DNA of 64,000 bases from Nocardia aurantia (GTDB lineage: Bacteria > Actinomycetota > Actinomycetes > Mycobacteriales > Mycobacteriaceae), in the NCBI RefSeq assembly GCF_009604425.1, contig NZ_WEGI01000006.1:372001-436000 (forward strand), written 5' to 3'. The position numbers were made by a program, and so were the translations under genes. How positions within the stretch are numbered: the stretch's first letter is position 1; each line of letters begins with the position of its first letter. The notes below the pieces were generated by a model, which searched no databases, was not told the DNA's origin, and was given only the letters and a program-made list of their open reading frames with translations. Shown one piece after another: positions 1-8,468 of the stretch.

Positions 1-518
1 GTTCCGCACTGGCGTGCCGGCTTTCGGATCGGATCGCCGCGGTGGCGCCGGTGGCGGGGCTGGAGGACTTCGACTGGTGCCGGCCGACCCGGCCGGTGCC
101 GGTGATCGCCTTCCACGGGACCGCGGATCCGATCGTCGCCTACACCGGCGGGGTCGGGCCGAACGCCCGCTATCTGCCGTCGCCGGACGGTAGTGGGTCG
201 GTCGTGCAGCAGAACGGCGGGCCGGCCGTGCAAGGCCCTGGGCCGCAGAGCATTCCGGACAACGCCGCCGCCTGGGCGCGGCGCAACGGATGCAGCGGTG
301 CGCCCGTCCAGTCGCACGTCGCCCCGGACGTCGATCTCACCACCTACCCCTGCCCGGAAAACGGTGCCGTGCAGTTGTATTCGGTGGTCGGCGGCGGGCA
401 CACCTGGCCGGGCAGCGCCTACGCCTTCCCGGACGCGCTGACCGGGCCCACCACCCACTCGATCAGCGCCGACCAGCTCCTGTGGGACTTCTTCCGGGCG
501 CATCCGCTGCCGCGGTGA
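1..518 (+). CDS. Secreted PHB-depolymerase/LpqC-like esterase, C-terminal part
   Basis: Only the last 172 codons are present; the frame is open from base 3 to the window edge, so the gene is cut by the window and not by mutation. What is visible fits the esterase family of PHB depolymerase and mycobacterial LpqC: the strand AAVAPVAG after the missing nucleophile serine, HGTADPIV with the probable catalytic Asp, a Cys-rich segment (CSGAP, TYPCPE), and GGGHTWPG with the catalytic His. Enzymes of this family are exported alpha/beta hydrolases acting on polyester or feruloyl-type esters. The signal peptide and Ser motif would lie upstream of the window. The substrate cannot be told. Confidence 0.8.
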   Translation, partial: SALACRLSDRIAAVAPVAGLEDFDWCRPTRPVPVIAFHGTADPIVAYTGGVGPNARYLPSPDGSGSVVQQNGGPAVQGPGPQSIPDNAAAWARRNGCSGAPVQSHVAPDVDLTTYPCPENGAVQLYSVVGGGHTWPGSAYAFPDALTGPTTHSISADQLLWDFFRAHPLPR

Positions 519-543
519 GCCGCCCTCGTGCGGGCGCGGCGGT

Positions 544-1500
544 TCATGCCGGTGCGCCCGCCCGGGCGCGGTACGCGGCGACCGCGCGGTCCGCGTCCGC
601 CGTCACCAGGTCGGCGTTGATCTGCGCGCCGGCCCAGGCGCCGGCCGCGGCCGCACCGCCGACCTGCGCGGACAGATCGGTCACGTTGCCCGCGGCCCAC
701 ACGCCGGGCACGTCGGTGCGGCCCGCGGCATCGACCGGGATGTGCACGCCCATACCGCTGGCGTGTGGAACCGGGCGCAGGCCCAGATCGGCGAGGAAGG
801 CCGCGCGGGCGACCATGCGGGTCGGCACCGCCAGCGCGTCGCGAGCGACGACGGTACCGTCGGTCAGGCGCACGCCGGTCATCCGGTCCCCGGTGATCTC
901 CGCGGCCGCGACGGCACCGGGGACCACCCGGATGCCCAGGGCGGCAAGGCGTTCCGGATCGTCCGGGGCGTCGCCGGTGCCGGTGAACACCACCACGTCC
1001 GGACTGAGCTGCCGCCACAGCAGCGCCGCGTGCATCGCGATCGGCCCGGAGGCGAGCACCCCGATCGCCTGATCGCGGTGCTCCCAGCCGTGGCAGTACG
1101 GGCAGTGCACCACGTCGCGGCCCCAGCGTTCGCGCAGGCCCGGGATGTCGGGGAGTTCGTCCACCAGGCCGGTGGTCACCAGCAGCCGGCGGGCTCGCGA
1201 GTTGCGGCCGTCGGCGAGCCGGACGGTGAACTCGTCGAGTGCGCCGGTCACGGTGGTGACCTCGCCGGCCACGAGGGAACCGCCGTAGCCGCGGACCTCG
1301 TCGCGGCCGCGGGCCACCAGTTCGGCGGGCGCCACCCCGTCCCGTGCGAACAGGCCGTGCACCGCGTCGGCCGGGGCGTTGCGCCCGGCACCCGCATCGA
1401 TCACCAGCACCGAGCGCCGGGAGCGGGCCAGCATCAGGGCGCCGCTGAGCCCCGCGGCCCCGCCGCCGATCACCACCACGTCAAAGCTGTCGTTCGTCAT
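544..1500 (-). CDS. Thioredoxin-reductase-like FAD oxidoreductase (CPYCHG type)
   Basis: 318 residues starting MTNDSFDVVV; an in-frame start 57 bases upstream would run through the operator and is not favoured. The N-terminal GGGAAGLSGA is the FAD-binding Rossmann motif, the redox pair is CPYCHGWE in the middle, and a WAAGNV segment near the C-terminus is the second FAD contact. This is the small TrxR-like family whose members include dithiol oxidases of the GliT/HlmI type as well as uncharacterised reductases; the His after the second Cys is typical of that group rather than of true thioredoxin reductase (CATCDG). It is divergent from the XRE-cupin gene, with an operator between them, so that regulator probably controls it. 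Confidence 0.85.
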   Translation of the reverse strand: MTNDSFDVVVIGGGAAGLSGALMLARSRRSVLVIDAGAGRNAPADAVHGLFARDGVAPAELVARGRDEVRGYGGSLVAGEVTTVTGALDEFTVRLADGRNSRARRLLVTTGLVDELPDIPGLRERWGRDVVHCPYCHGWEHRDQAIGVLASGPIAMHAALLWRQLSPDVVVFTGTGDAPDDPERLAALGIRVVPGAVAAAEITGDRMTGVRLTDGTVVARDALAVPTRMVARAAFLADLGLRPVPHASGMGVHIPVDAAGRTDVPGVWAAGNVTDLSAQVGGAAAAGAWAGAQINADLVTADADRAVAAYRARAGAPA

Positions 1501-1529
1501 GCCCCCACGATGCCCATTGGGTAGCGAAA

Positions 1530-1558
1530 TTGGCAAACAGATTTGCCGTTGTGGCAAA
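1530..1558. promoter_or_regulatory. Probable XRE operator with three alternating half-sites
   Basis: Three half-sites follow one another: GGCAAA (1532-1537), TTTGCC (1542-1547) and GGCAAA (1553-1558). They form two overlapping inverted repeats with spacers of 4 and 5 bases. The block sits in the 66-base gap between the divergent FAD oxidoreductase and XRE-cupin genes and is AT-rich compared with its surroundings. Assignment to the XRE protein is inference from position. Confidence 0.6.
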
Positions 1559-1566
1559 ATGGTGGC

Positions 1567-2148
1567 ATGGAGGATCTGGATCGGACACTCGACGCGGTGG
1601 GGCCCCGGTTACGGGCGCTGCGGATCCAGCGGGAGGCCACGCTCGCGGAGCTCTCGGCCGCCACCGGCATCTCGGTCAGTACGCTGTCGCGGCTGGAATC
1701 CGGGGGCCGGCGGCCGACGCTCGAGCAGTTGCTGCCGCTGGCCCGCGCGCACGGCGTCACCCTGGACGAACTGGTCGACGCCCCGCCGACCGGCGATCCG
1801 CGGGTGCACATGCGCCCGCTCACTCGGCACGGTCTCACGATGATCCCGCTGACCCGCCGCGCCGGGGGTATCCAGGCGTACAAGATGATCATCCCGCCGG
1901 GCCTGCGCCGCTCCCCCGAGCCGCGCACCCACGAGGGCTACGAGTGGTTGTACGTGCTCAACGGGCGGCTGCGGCTGATCCTCGCCGACCACGATCACAT
2001 TCTGGTCCCCGGTGAGGCCGCGGAATTCGACACGAGGCTGCCGCACTGGTTCGGCGCGGCCTCGGAAGAACCGGTCGAATTCCTCAGCCTCTTCGGTTCG
2101 CAGGGCGAGCGCGCCCATTTCCGCGCCCGCCCGAAGAACTCCGCGTAG
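1567..2148 (+). CDS. XRE-family transcriptional regulator with C-terminal cupin
   Basis: 193 residues from ATG 1567. A TTG 24 bases earlier is in frame but lies inside the operator. Residues about 8-65 form a helix-turn-helix of the lambda-repressor type (LAELSAATGISVSTLSRLE). Residues about 105-175 are a cupin_2 barrel (HEGYEWLYVLNGRL, then a PGEAAEFDT turn and the HWFG second motif). Such HTH-cupin proteins sense a small molecule or metal in the barrel. The divergent TrxR-like gene and the operator on its own promoter suggest autoregulation plus control of the oxidoreductase. The ligand is unknown. Confidence 0.88.
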   Translation: MEDLDRTLDAVGPRLRALRIQREATLAELSAATGISVSTLSRLESGGRRPTLEQLLPLARAHGVTLDELVDAPPTGDPRVHMRPLTRHGLTMIPLTRRAGGIQAYKMIIPPGLRRSPEPRTHEGYEWLYVLNGRLRLILADHDHILVPGEAAEFDTRLPHWFGAASEEPVEFLSLFGSQGERAHFRARPKNSA

Positions 2149-2150
2149 CG

Positions 2151-2624
2151 TCAGCCGACGCCGTTGGTCGCCATCCGGTGGTCCAGCAGCCCGTTCGCGA
2201 CCATCCGCGGATCAGTGAGAACACTTGCGGGCGAACGATGTTCGGCGACGTTGTTCTGATGCCAGTGGGTCTGCGCGAGACTCTCCAGCACACAGACCAG
2301 CAACATCTTCCGGCTGCGCTCACCGCAGCCGTTCTCACCGCAGCCGCTCCCGTCGCCGACCAGTCCGCCGGCCCGGATGTCCGGAGCGGACAACTGCCAG
2401 AACATCTCCGGGCCGATGAGCACGGACTGCCCGCTGGTCTCGGCCAGCCACCGGCCGGCGTAGCTGATCACCATGTCGGTGAACACATCCGCGTCCGAGA
2501 CCGCCTCGACGAATCGGTTCAGCGCGGTGGTGCGATCCGGACTGTTCTGGATGATCGTCGCCAATCGTCCGGCCACCTCACGGAATTGGTTGACATCCAG
2601 GTTCTGGCACATTGCTGAGGGCAT
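2151..2624 (-). CDS. Hypothetical protein
   Basis: 157 residues; the start MPSAMCQN has a GGAG 7 bases upstream. I do not recognise a family. The N-terminal 70 residues look helical (VNQFREVAGRLATIIQ, ALNRFVEAVSD); a Gly/Cys stretch (GDGSGCGENGCGE) around residue 95 divides them from a helical second half with His-rich TQTHWHQNN-like sequence. There is no signal peptide or membrane segment. It ends 2 bases after the XRE gene's stop on the other strand and lies 66 bases downstream of the DUF2637 gene, with which it may form an operon. Confidence 0.6.
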   Translation of the reverse strand: MPSAMCQNLDVNQFREVAGRLATIIQNSPDRTTALNRFVEAVSDADVFTDMVISYAGRWLAETSGQSVLIGPEMFWQLSAPDIRAGGLVGDGSGCGENGCGERSRKMLLVCVLESLAQTHWHQNNVAEHRSPASVLTDPRMVANGLLDHRMATNGVG

Positions 2625-2690
2625 CTGCTCACTCCATTGACGAGTTCGACGGTAACGGAAGAACTTTCGCTTGCGGTGTGCGTCCGGACG

Positions 2691-3395
2691 TCAGGTCCGG
2701 ACCCGTTCGCCGGCCGGTGCCTGATACCGGGGGTCGGCGGGGTACGGGGTGTTCGCGGGGCCGGGTTCGAATCGCATCGCCGCGATCCGTTGCGCCGGTT
2801 CGAAATTGCGGAGATGGCCGGCCACACTCTCCATGAACGGGTCGACCGGCACGAGCCGCACGGTCTCGGCCTCGACGACGGCGGGCGCGGGCCGGGGCGC
2901 GAGCGCCGGCGCGCGGTCGTGTTTCCCGTTGTTCCACAACAACAGGGTCAGATGCACCGCGAACATCATCGTGAGAGGCATCCCCGCGTGGATGGCGACC
3001 GCGACCCCGTCGCCACCGATCTCCCGCGCGTACTCGATGTTCCCGGCGACCGACACCAGCGTCGACGAGACGAACAACATCACCGCGTACCACCAGCCCG
3101 GACTGCGCCGGCGGAAGAACGCGGTGGCGATCACGGAACCGACCATCAACCCGTCCACGGCGGTCGGCACATTGGCCGCCAGGTCCGGTGGCACGTAGTT
3201 GCGGATCGCGAGACTGTGCAACGCCGCGAACGACATCGCGAACGACTTTACGGCAACCACACAGGAAACCACCACCGAGGCATGCAGCGGCCCCGGCCGG
3301 AAACTCTGGAGCCGAGACGCCCAGCTGCGACGATTCTCGTCCGTGCCGGTCTGCTCGGCACCAGTGTCGTCGCTCTCGGATCCGATGGGGGTCAT
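2691..3395 (-). CDS. DUF2637-type membrane protein
   Basis: 234 residues. Four hydrophobic segments span about residues 38-165, and the PTAVDGLMVGSVIA segment with a following FFRRR matches the DUF2637 family of actinobacterial membrane proteins, many of which are linked to plasmid-like or WhiB-associated loci. The N-terminus is an acidic, disordered 25-residue tail. The C-terminal about 70 residues are soluble and rich in Pro and Arg, longer than the bare domain. No function is established for the family. It is probably co-transcribed with the hypothetical gene at 2151-2624. Confidence 0.7.
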   Translation of the reverse strand: MTPIGSESDDTGAEQTGTDENRRSWASRLQSFRPGPLHASVVVSCVVAVKSFAMSFAALHSLAIRNYVPPDLAANVPTAVDGLMVGSVIATAFFRRRSPGWWYAVMLFVSSTLVSVAGNIEYAREIGGDGVAVAIHAGMPLTMMFAVHLTLLLWNNGKHDRAPALAPRPAPAVVEAETVRLVPVDPFMESVAGHLRNFEPAQRIAAMRFEPGPANTPYPADPRYQAPAGERVRT

Positions 3396-3552
3396 GGGCG
3401 CACAGCCTAACGGCCACCTCCCCGCAACCCACTCAACCGGGTACCGTGTCGACTTCCGATTCGTCCGATTCGACCGTGGCGCTGGCTATTCGGCGACCGA
3501 CACGCCGAGAAGTGAACGCGCCGAATACGTTCCGATGACCGATTTGCGGCGT

Positions 3553-3882
3553 TCAGATGTTGGATTCGAGGAATTCGACGAGGTGACCCTTGGGGGCGGC
3601 GCCGACCCGGGTGGCGGCGACCTCACCCTTCTTGAACAGCAGCATCGTCGGAATGCCCTGAATGCCGTACTGATTCGGCAGGGACGGGTTCTCGTCCACG
3701 TTGACCTTGGCGATGGTGACCCGGCCGTCGAATTCCTCGGCGATCTCGTCGAGGATCGGGGCGACCGCCTTGCACGGCGGGCACCACTCGGCCCAGAAAT
3801 CGACCAGGACCGGTGCCTCGGAACCGAGCACCTCCGCCTCGAAGGAACCCTCGGTGACGTGCGCGATCTTGTCTGACATCAT
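3553..3882 (-). CDS. trxA: Thioredoxin with WCPPC active site
   Basis: 109 residues, the normal length of a bacterial thioredoxin. Visible family marks are FWAEWCPPCK, the KVNVDENP strand, the cis-proline in GIPT and the FKKGE turn. The active site is C-P-P-C instead of the usual C-G-P-C; the extra proline should change the redox potential. No reductase gene adjoins it, so it probably uses a reductase encoded elsewhere. Two adjacent ATGs (3882 and 3879) are possible starts. It is cytoplasmic, with no signal peptide. Confidence 0.93.
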   Translation of the reverse strand: MMSDKIAHVTEGSFEAEVLGSEAPVLVDFWAEWCPPCKAVAPILDEIAEEFDGRVTIAKVNVDENPSLPNQYGIQGIPTMLLFKKGEVAATRVGAAPKGHLVEFLESNI

Positions 3883-3954
3883 TCCATGGTAGGTCAGCGC
3901 GCTCAGCGGCGGACGCGGTCGGCGTGACCGGAACGACCCATTTATCCGGTTCGC

Positions 3955-4767
3955 TCACTCGGTCCGGCGCAGGGTGGCGGTGGCGGTCTGCCGTCCGCTC
4001 CGGTCGCGGGCGAATATCGTTGCCTCCCCGCCACTCTCGGTGTGGTTGATGATCAGGCCCTGGTGGTCGAACAGCGGTGAGCGCAGCCGGTAGTCGAAGA
4101 CGAGATTGCCGGATGCCCCTCGGGCGCGGGCGGATTCGGCCATCGCGACGGCCTGCAACGGGCCGTGGACCAGCAGGCCGGGATAGCCTTCGACGTCGCG
4201 CGCGTAGTCGCGGTCGTAGTGGATGCGGTGGCCGTTGTAGGTGAGCGCCGAATAGCGGAACAGCAGCGTCGGCGAGGTGTCGATGACCCACTCGCCGTTC
4301 TCGATCGGCAGGTCGGGGGCCGTCTCGGCCTGTTCCGGCGGCGGCCCGGTCACCGCCTCGCGGTAGACGATGTCCTGGCGTTCCTCGACGACGAGCCGGT
4401 CGCCCTGGGTGATCCGATGGCCGACGGTGAGGAAGGTCAGTGGGCCCGAACGGCCTTGCTTATCTTCGACTTTCAGCACCTCGGTGTGCCGGGTGGCCTC
4501 CTCGCCGAGCCGCAGCGGCCCGTGCGTGGTCACCTGCCCGCCGGCCCACATCCGCCGCCGGCCCGGATCCGGCGGGGCGGGAACGGTGTTGCGGAACGGA
4601 TGTCCGTCCGGGCCGAGATCGGCCTGCGCCGGGCGGTCCAGCAGATAGATCCAGTGCCACAGCAGCGGCAGTTCCGCGCCGGGCTCGGCCACGCCCAGCA
4701 ACCCCGCCAATGCCTGCGCCGGGCCGGGCAGCAGCACCTCGCTGCGCTCGACCACCTCGTTCGTCAT
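3955..4767 (-). CDS. FAS1-like/MaoC acyl dehydratase (HTD2 or mesaconyl-CoA hydratase type)
   Basis: 270 residues from ATG 4767 (MTNEVV); a longer in-frame reading to 4983 would overlap the preceding gene. It is a double hot-dog protein: the N-terminal half carries the MWAGGQVTTH strand of the FAS1-like dehydratase domain, and the C-terminal half has YNGHRIHYDRDYA and PGLLVHGPLQ, the MaoC hydratase signature with the catalytic Asp/His region. Homologues hydrate or dehydrate enoyl-CoA thioesters, for example mesaconyl-C4-CoA. It is the last gene of an operon with an acyl-CoA dehydrogenase and a CoA-transferase, which fits hydration of the enoyl-CoA made by the dehydrogenase. Confidence 0.82.
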   Translation of the reverse strand: MTNEVVERSEVLLPGPAQALAGLLGVAEPGAELPLLWHWIYLLDRPAQADLGPDGHPFRNTVPAPPDPGRRRMWAGGQVTTHGPLRLGEEATRHTEVLKVEDKQGRSGPLTFLTVGHRITQGDRLVVEERQDIVYREAVTGPPPEQAETAPDLPIENGEWVIDTSPTLLFRYSALTYNGHRIHYDRDYARDVEGYPGLLVHGPLQAVAMAESARARGASGNLVFDYRLRSPLFDHQGLIINHTESGGEATIFARDRSGRQTATATLRRTE

Positions 4768-4885
4768 CGCCGTACCCCTGTCGTCGCCGTTACTGCCGTG
4801 TCCACGGTCACGTGAACCGCACCACCACCGCGGCCACCGCCGGCCACCGAGTATCGCCGCTGATCGCAGCGGCGCGGGAGAACTC

Positions 4886-6055
4886 TCACCGCGTATCCTC
4901 GGCGGCATCGGCGAATTCGGCCCGGATCGCGGCCGTGTGCGCGCCCAGCGGCGGCACCGCGCCCATGGCCGGTTCCCAGGCATCCGACATCACCGGGGGC
5001 AGCATCGCGTCCATGCTGCCGCCCGGCAGGTCCACGGCACGGAAACGGTTGCGCGCCACCAGTTGTGGATGGCGGGTCAATTCCTCCGGCGTGCGCAGCA
5101 GCGCGTTGGCGATCCCGGCCGCCTCCAGCAGCTCGACCACCTCGGCGCTGGTGTGCCGGGCGAAGGCCCGCTCCAGCAGGTCGGCCAGTTCGGCGTCGTG
5201 GACGACCCGGTCCGGATTGCTGCCGAAACGCGAATCCGTCAGCAGCTCGGGTTGTTTCAGCACTTCGCGGCACAGCCGCTGCCATTCGCGATCGTTCTGG
5301 ACGCCGAGGAAGACGGTGCCGTCGGCGGTGCGGTACGGACCGTACGGGGAGATCGACGGGTGTTTCGCCTCGGTTCGCCGGGGCGGTTCGGCGCCGTAGC
5401 GGGAGAAGTAGGCGGGCTGGCTCATCCACTCCCCCAGCGCGTCGATCATCGCGACGTGCAGCGACGCTCCGGTGCCGGTGTGGTCGCGGTCGTAGAGCGC
5501 GGTGAGGATGCCGCTGTAGGCGTACATGCCGGTGGCGATGTCGGCGATGGAGAAGCCGGCCTTCGCGGGCGTCTCGGGTGTGCCGGTGGACAGCACCAGT
5601 CCGGTCTCGCACTGCAACAGCAGGTCGTAGGCCTTCTTCGACCGGTAGGGGCCCTCGGGGCCGTAGCCGGAGATCGAGCAGTGGATCAGCTCGGGCCGCG
5701 CGGTGCGCAGGGTGGCGGCGTCGAGCCCGGCCCGTTCGGCGGCGCCGGGCACGAGGTTCTGCACGAACACGTCGGCGCGGGCGATGATCGCGTCCAGCAC
5801 CCGGCGATCGGCGGGTTCCTTCAGGTCCAGCTCGACGCTCTCCTTGCCGCGGTTGAGCCAGACGAAATAACTGGAGTCGCCGTGCACGGTGCGGTCGTAG
5901 CCGCGGGCGAAGTCGCCGGCACCGGGGCGCTCGATCTTGACGACGCGGGCGCCGAGATCGGCCAGCTGGCGGGTGGCGAAGGGGGCGGCCACGGCCTGCT
6001 CGACCGCGACCACCAGGAGTCCGTCGAGCGGCCGGCGGAAATCGTTGTCGGACAA
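4886..6055 (-). CDS. CaiB/BaiF family CoA-transferase
   Basis: 389 residues, TTG start one base after the stop of the acyl-CoA dehydrogenase gene (TAG-C-TTG), so translation is probably coupled. Family III CoA-transferase features are visible: the N-terminal VVAVEQAVAAPFATRQLADLG Rossmann segment, VKIERPG, and the ADIATGMYA segment whose Asp (about residue 172) aligns with the catalytic Asp of formyl-CoA transferase. The enzyme should move CoA between organic acids without ATP. Together with its neighbours it supplies the CoA ester for oxidation and hydration. The acid used is not predictable. Confidence 0.88.
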   Translation of the reverse strand: MSDNDFRRPLDGLLVVAVEQAVAAPFATRQLADLGARVVKIERPGAGDFARGYDRTVHGDSSYFVWLNRGKESVELDLKEPADRRVLDAIIARADVFVQNLVPGAAERAGLDAATLRTARPELIHCSISGYGPEGPYRSKKAYDLLLQCETGLVLSTGTPETPAKAGFSIADIATGMYAYSGILTALYDRDHTGTGASLHVAMIDALGEWMSQPAYFSRYGAEPPRRTEAKHPSISPYGPYRTADGTVFLGVQNDREWQRLCREVLKQPELLTDSRFGSNPDRVVHDAELADLLERAFARHTSAEVVELLEAAGIANALLRTPEELTRHPQLVARNRFRAVDLPGGSMDAMLPPVMSDAWEPAMGAVPPLGAHTAAIRAEFADAAEDTR

Positions 6056-6056
6056 G

Positions 6057-7229
6057 CTAGTCGATCCTGTTCCGGGAGATCAGCTGGCGGGCGATGACGT
6101 TGCGCTGGATCTCGTTGGTGCCCTCACCGACGATCATCAGCGGCGCGTCGCGGAAGTACCGCTCCACATCGAACTCGGTGGAGTAACCGTAGCCGCCGTG
6201 CACTCGCACCGCGTTCAGCGCGATCTCCATCGCCACCTCGGAGGCGTACAGCTTGGCCATCCCCGCCTCCATGTCGGCGCGCTCGCCGGAGTCGTAGCGA
6301 CGGGCCGCGTACTGCACCAACTGACGAGCGGCGGTCAGTTTGGTCGCCATGTCGGCCAGATAGTTGCCGATCGCCTGATGCTGCCAGATCGGTTTGCCGA
6401 AGGTTTCCCGCTGCTGCGCGTACCGCAGCGAATCGTCCAGCGCGGCCCGGCCGACGCCCAGGGCGCGGCAGGCCACCTGGATGCGGCCGACCTCGAGGCC
6501 GCGCATCATCTGCGCGAAGCCCTCGCCCTCGACGCCGCCGAGCAGCGCGGTGGCCGGCACCGGCAGATCGTCGAAGGACAGCTCGCAGCTCTCCACGCCC
6601 TTGTAGCCGAGCTTCGGCAGGTCGCGCGACACCGTGAAACCGACCGGGTCGGCGAAGGCCGGGCCCTTCTCGACCAGCAGGATGCTGATGCCGCGATGCG
6701 CGGGCCGGGCGGCCGGATCGGTCTTGCACAGCAGGGCGACCAGCGAGGATTTGCGGGCGTTGGAGATCCAGGTCTTGGAGCCGTTGACCACGTACTCCGC
6801 GCCGGTCCGGCGCGCGGTGGTACGCAGGCCTTGCAGATCGGAGCCGCCGCCGGGTTCGGTGAGCGCCATCGTCGCGCGGATCTCGCCGGTGGCCATCCGC
6901 GGCAGGTAGCGATCGCGCTGTTCCGGGGTGCCGTAATCGACGAGCAGTTTGGACACCACCGTGTGGCCGCCCATCGCACCGGCCAGGCTCATCCAGCCGC
7001 GGGCCAGTTCCTCGGTGACGGCGGCGTAGCAGGGGGTGGACACCTTGACCTCGCCCCACGGCTCCGGGATGGCCAGCCCGTAGATGCCGAGATCCTTCAT
7101 CTGGTCGATGAGCTTCTCGGGATAGACATTGGCGTGCTCGAGTTCCTGGACGACCGGCCGGACCTCCCGGTCGACGAAATCGCGCACCACGGCGACGATC
7201 GCGGCCTCTTCCTCGATCAACTCGTGCAT
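6057..7229 (-). CDS. Acyl-CoA dehydrogenase
   Basis: 390 residues, full length for the family. N-terminal helices (IEEEAAIVAVVRDFVDREV), the middle barrel motif MALTEPGGGSD, RETFGKPI in the C-terminal helical domain, VHGGYGYSTE, and IVGEGTNEIQRNV near the end are all classical. The Glu of GEGTNE is the probable catalytic base. FAD-dependent alpha,beta-desaturation of an acyl-CoA is expected. It is the first gene of the operon that continues with the CoA-transferase and the dehydratase, and is divergent from a LysR gene which probably controls it. Confidence 0.93.
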   Translation of the reverse strand: MHELIEEEAAIVAVVRDFVDREVRPVVQELEHANVYPEKLIDQMKDLGIYGLAIPEPWGEVKVSTPCYAAVTEELARGWMSLAGAMGGHTVVSKLLVDYGTPEQRDRYLPRMATGEIRATMALTEPGGGSDLQGLRTTARRTGAEYVVNGSKTWISNARKSSLVALLCKTDPAARPAHRGISILLVEKGPAFADPVGFTVSRDLPKLGYKGVESCELSFDDLPVPATALLGGVEGEGFAQMMRGLEVGRIQVACRALGVGRAALDDSLRYAQQRETFGKPIWQHQAIGNYLADMATKLTAARQLVQYAARRYDSGERADMEAGMAKLYASEVAMEIALNAVRVHGGYGYSTEFDVERYFRDAPLMIVGEGTNEIQRNVIARQLISRNRID

Positions 7230-7354
7230 ATCACTCTTCCGACTGGTCTGGATCCGGACGCCCTGCCCGCAGTACCATCATGAACTCTGATAGATAGGCA
7301 TGTGAAATACCATCTCTTGATGGCTCCCATGCCGGGACGCGATGAGGAGACCCG

Positions 7355-8302
7355 GTGGACCTGAAACAGCTGAAAGCACTGGTGACCGTCGCCGAGGTCG
7401 GCAGCGTGACCCGCGCCGCGGAGTTGCTGCACCTGGTCCAGCCGGCCGTCACCCGGCAGATCCGCGCGATGGAGACCGAACTGGGCGTGACGCTGTTCGA
7501 ACGTACCCGCAACGGTATGCAACTCACCGAGGCGGGCGCGATCATGGCCGAGCGGGCGCGACGGGCGCTGCGCGAACTGGCCCGCGCCACGGCGGAGATC
7601 CAGCCGCAGCGCGGCGAGGTCGCCGGGCAGGTGACCGTCGGACTGCTGGAGAGCACCATCGACACGCTCGCCGAACCGCTGGTCACCGCGGTCAAGGCGA
7701 ATCACCCGCACATCGAATTGCGAATGCTCACAGGCTATTCCGGCCATCTGCAACGCTGGCTCGACGACGGCGACCTCGATGTCACGCTGCTGTACAACCT
7801 CACCGACACCCCGTCGGTGAACGTCGCGCCGCTGCTGACCGAGCAGTTGTGGGCGGTGGCGCCGCCCGAGGCCGGACTGCGCGCCGACGAGCCGATCGCG
7901 CTGGCCGAGGTCGCCGAGCAATCGCTGGTGATGCCGGCCCCCGGCCACGCGCTGCGCGCGCTCATCGACGGCGCCGCGGCACGCAACGACATCCTCTTCG
8001 ATGTCAGCGTGCAGACGAATTCCCTTGCGCTGCAGAAACAGTTCGTGCTCGGCGGGCACGGCTGGACCATCCTGCCCGGCGCGGGCATCGTCGCGGACGT
8101 GTCGGCCGGGCTGCTCAGCGCGGCGCCGCTGTGCGAGCCGGAGATCCGCCGCTCGGTCGTGCTCGGCATGCCGCGCACCGGGCGATTACCCGCGGCAGCC
8201 GAGGTGGTGGCCCAGGAACTGGTCCGGCAGGTGCGCACCGCGGTCCAGACGGGCCGATGGCCGTCCGCGCGCTGGAAGGATCACGCCGGCACCGAGCGGT
8301 AG
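7355..8302 (+). CDS. LysR-family transcriptional regulator
   Basis: 315 residues with a GTG start preceded by AGGAGA four bases upstream. Residues 1-60 form the winged HTH (MDLKQLKALVTVAEVGSVTR, AAELLHLVQPAVTRQI). The rest is the periplasmic-binding-like effector domain (VTVGLLESTIDTLAEPL; FVLGGHGWTILP). It diverges from the acyl-CoA dehydrogenase operon over a 125-base gap, the usual arrangement for a LysR activator of a catabolic operon. The effector is probably an intermediate of that pathway; this is inference. Confidence 0.92.
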   Translation: MDLKQLKALVTVAEVGSVTRAAELLHLVQPAVTRQIRAMETELGVTLFERTRNGMQLTEAGAIMAERARRALRELARATAEIQPQRGEVAGQVTVGLLESTIDTLAEPLVTAVKANHPHIELRMLTGYSGHLQRWLDDGDLDVTLLYNLTDTPSVNVAPLLTEQLWAVAPPEAGLRADEPIALAEVAEQSLVMPAPGHALRALIDGAAARNDILFDVSVQTNSLALQKQFVLGGHGWTILPGAGIVADVSAGLLSAAPLCEPEIRRSVVLGMPRTGRLPAAAEVVAQELVRQVRTAVQTGRWPSARWKDHAGTER

Positions 8303-8468
8303 AACTGGATACTGTTTTGCCAGAACGGCAATCGGCTGTTTGATAATCATGTTCTCGCGTTATGACAGTCGAGTATGTCCGGATGCGGGATTATTATTTC
8401 TCAGATGTGTTCTGCATCACTCATGATTTGCGGGCATCGGCACCGCACATGAGAGAGAGCCAGAACCC
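8303..8468. other. AT-rich leader of the secreted-protein pair
   Basis: 166 bases with no gene, noticeably richer in A and T than the rest of the window (TGATAATCATG, GGGATTATTATTTCTCAG). It holds an XRE-operator-like dyad (8316-8332), possible -10 sequences around 8391-8397, and a purine-rich GAGAGAGAG Shine-Dalgarno before the ATG at 8469. A regulated promoter for the secreted pair is likely. Confidence 0.5.
8316..8332. promoter_or_regulatory. Inverted repeat resembling the XRE operator
   Basis: TTTGCC-N5-GGCAAT, matching 11 of 12 arm positions and the 5-base spacer of the dyad at 1542-1558 in front of the XRE-cupin gene. It lies 14 bases after the LysR stop and about 135 bases before the secreted gene. 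It could instead be a weak terminator stem, but there is no T-run after it. Confidence 0.35.

Noticed and set aside
7230..7354. A LysR T-N11-A box in the divergent gap
   Set aside because: Several weak matches exist (for example around 7289-7310) but none is symmetrical enough to name.
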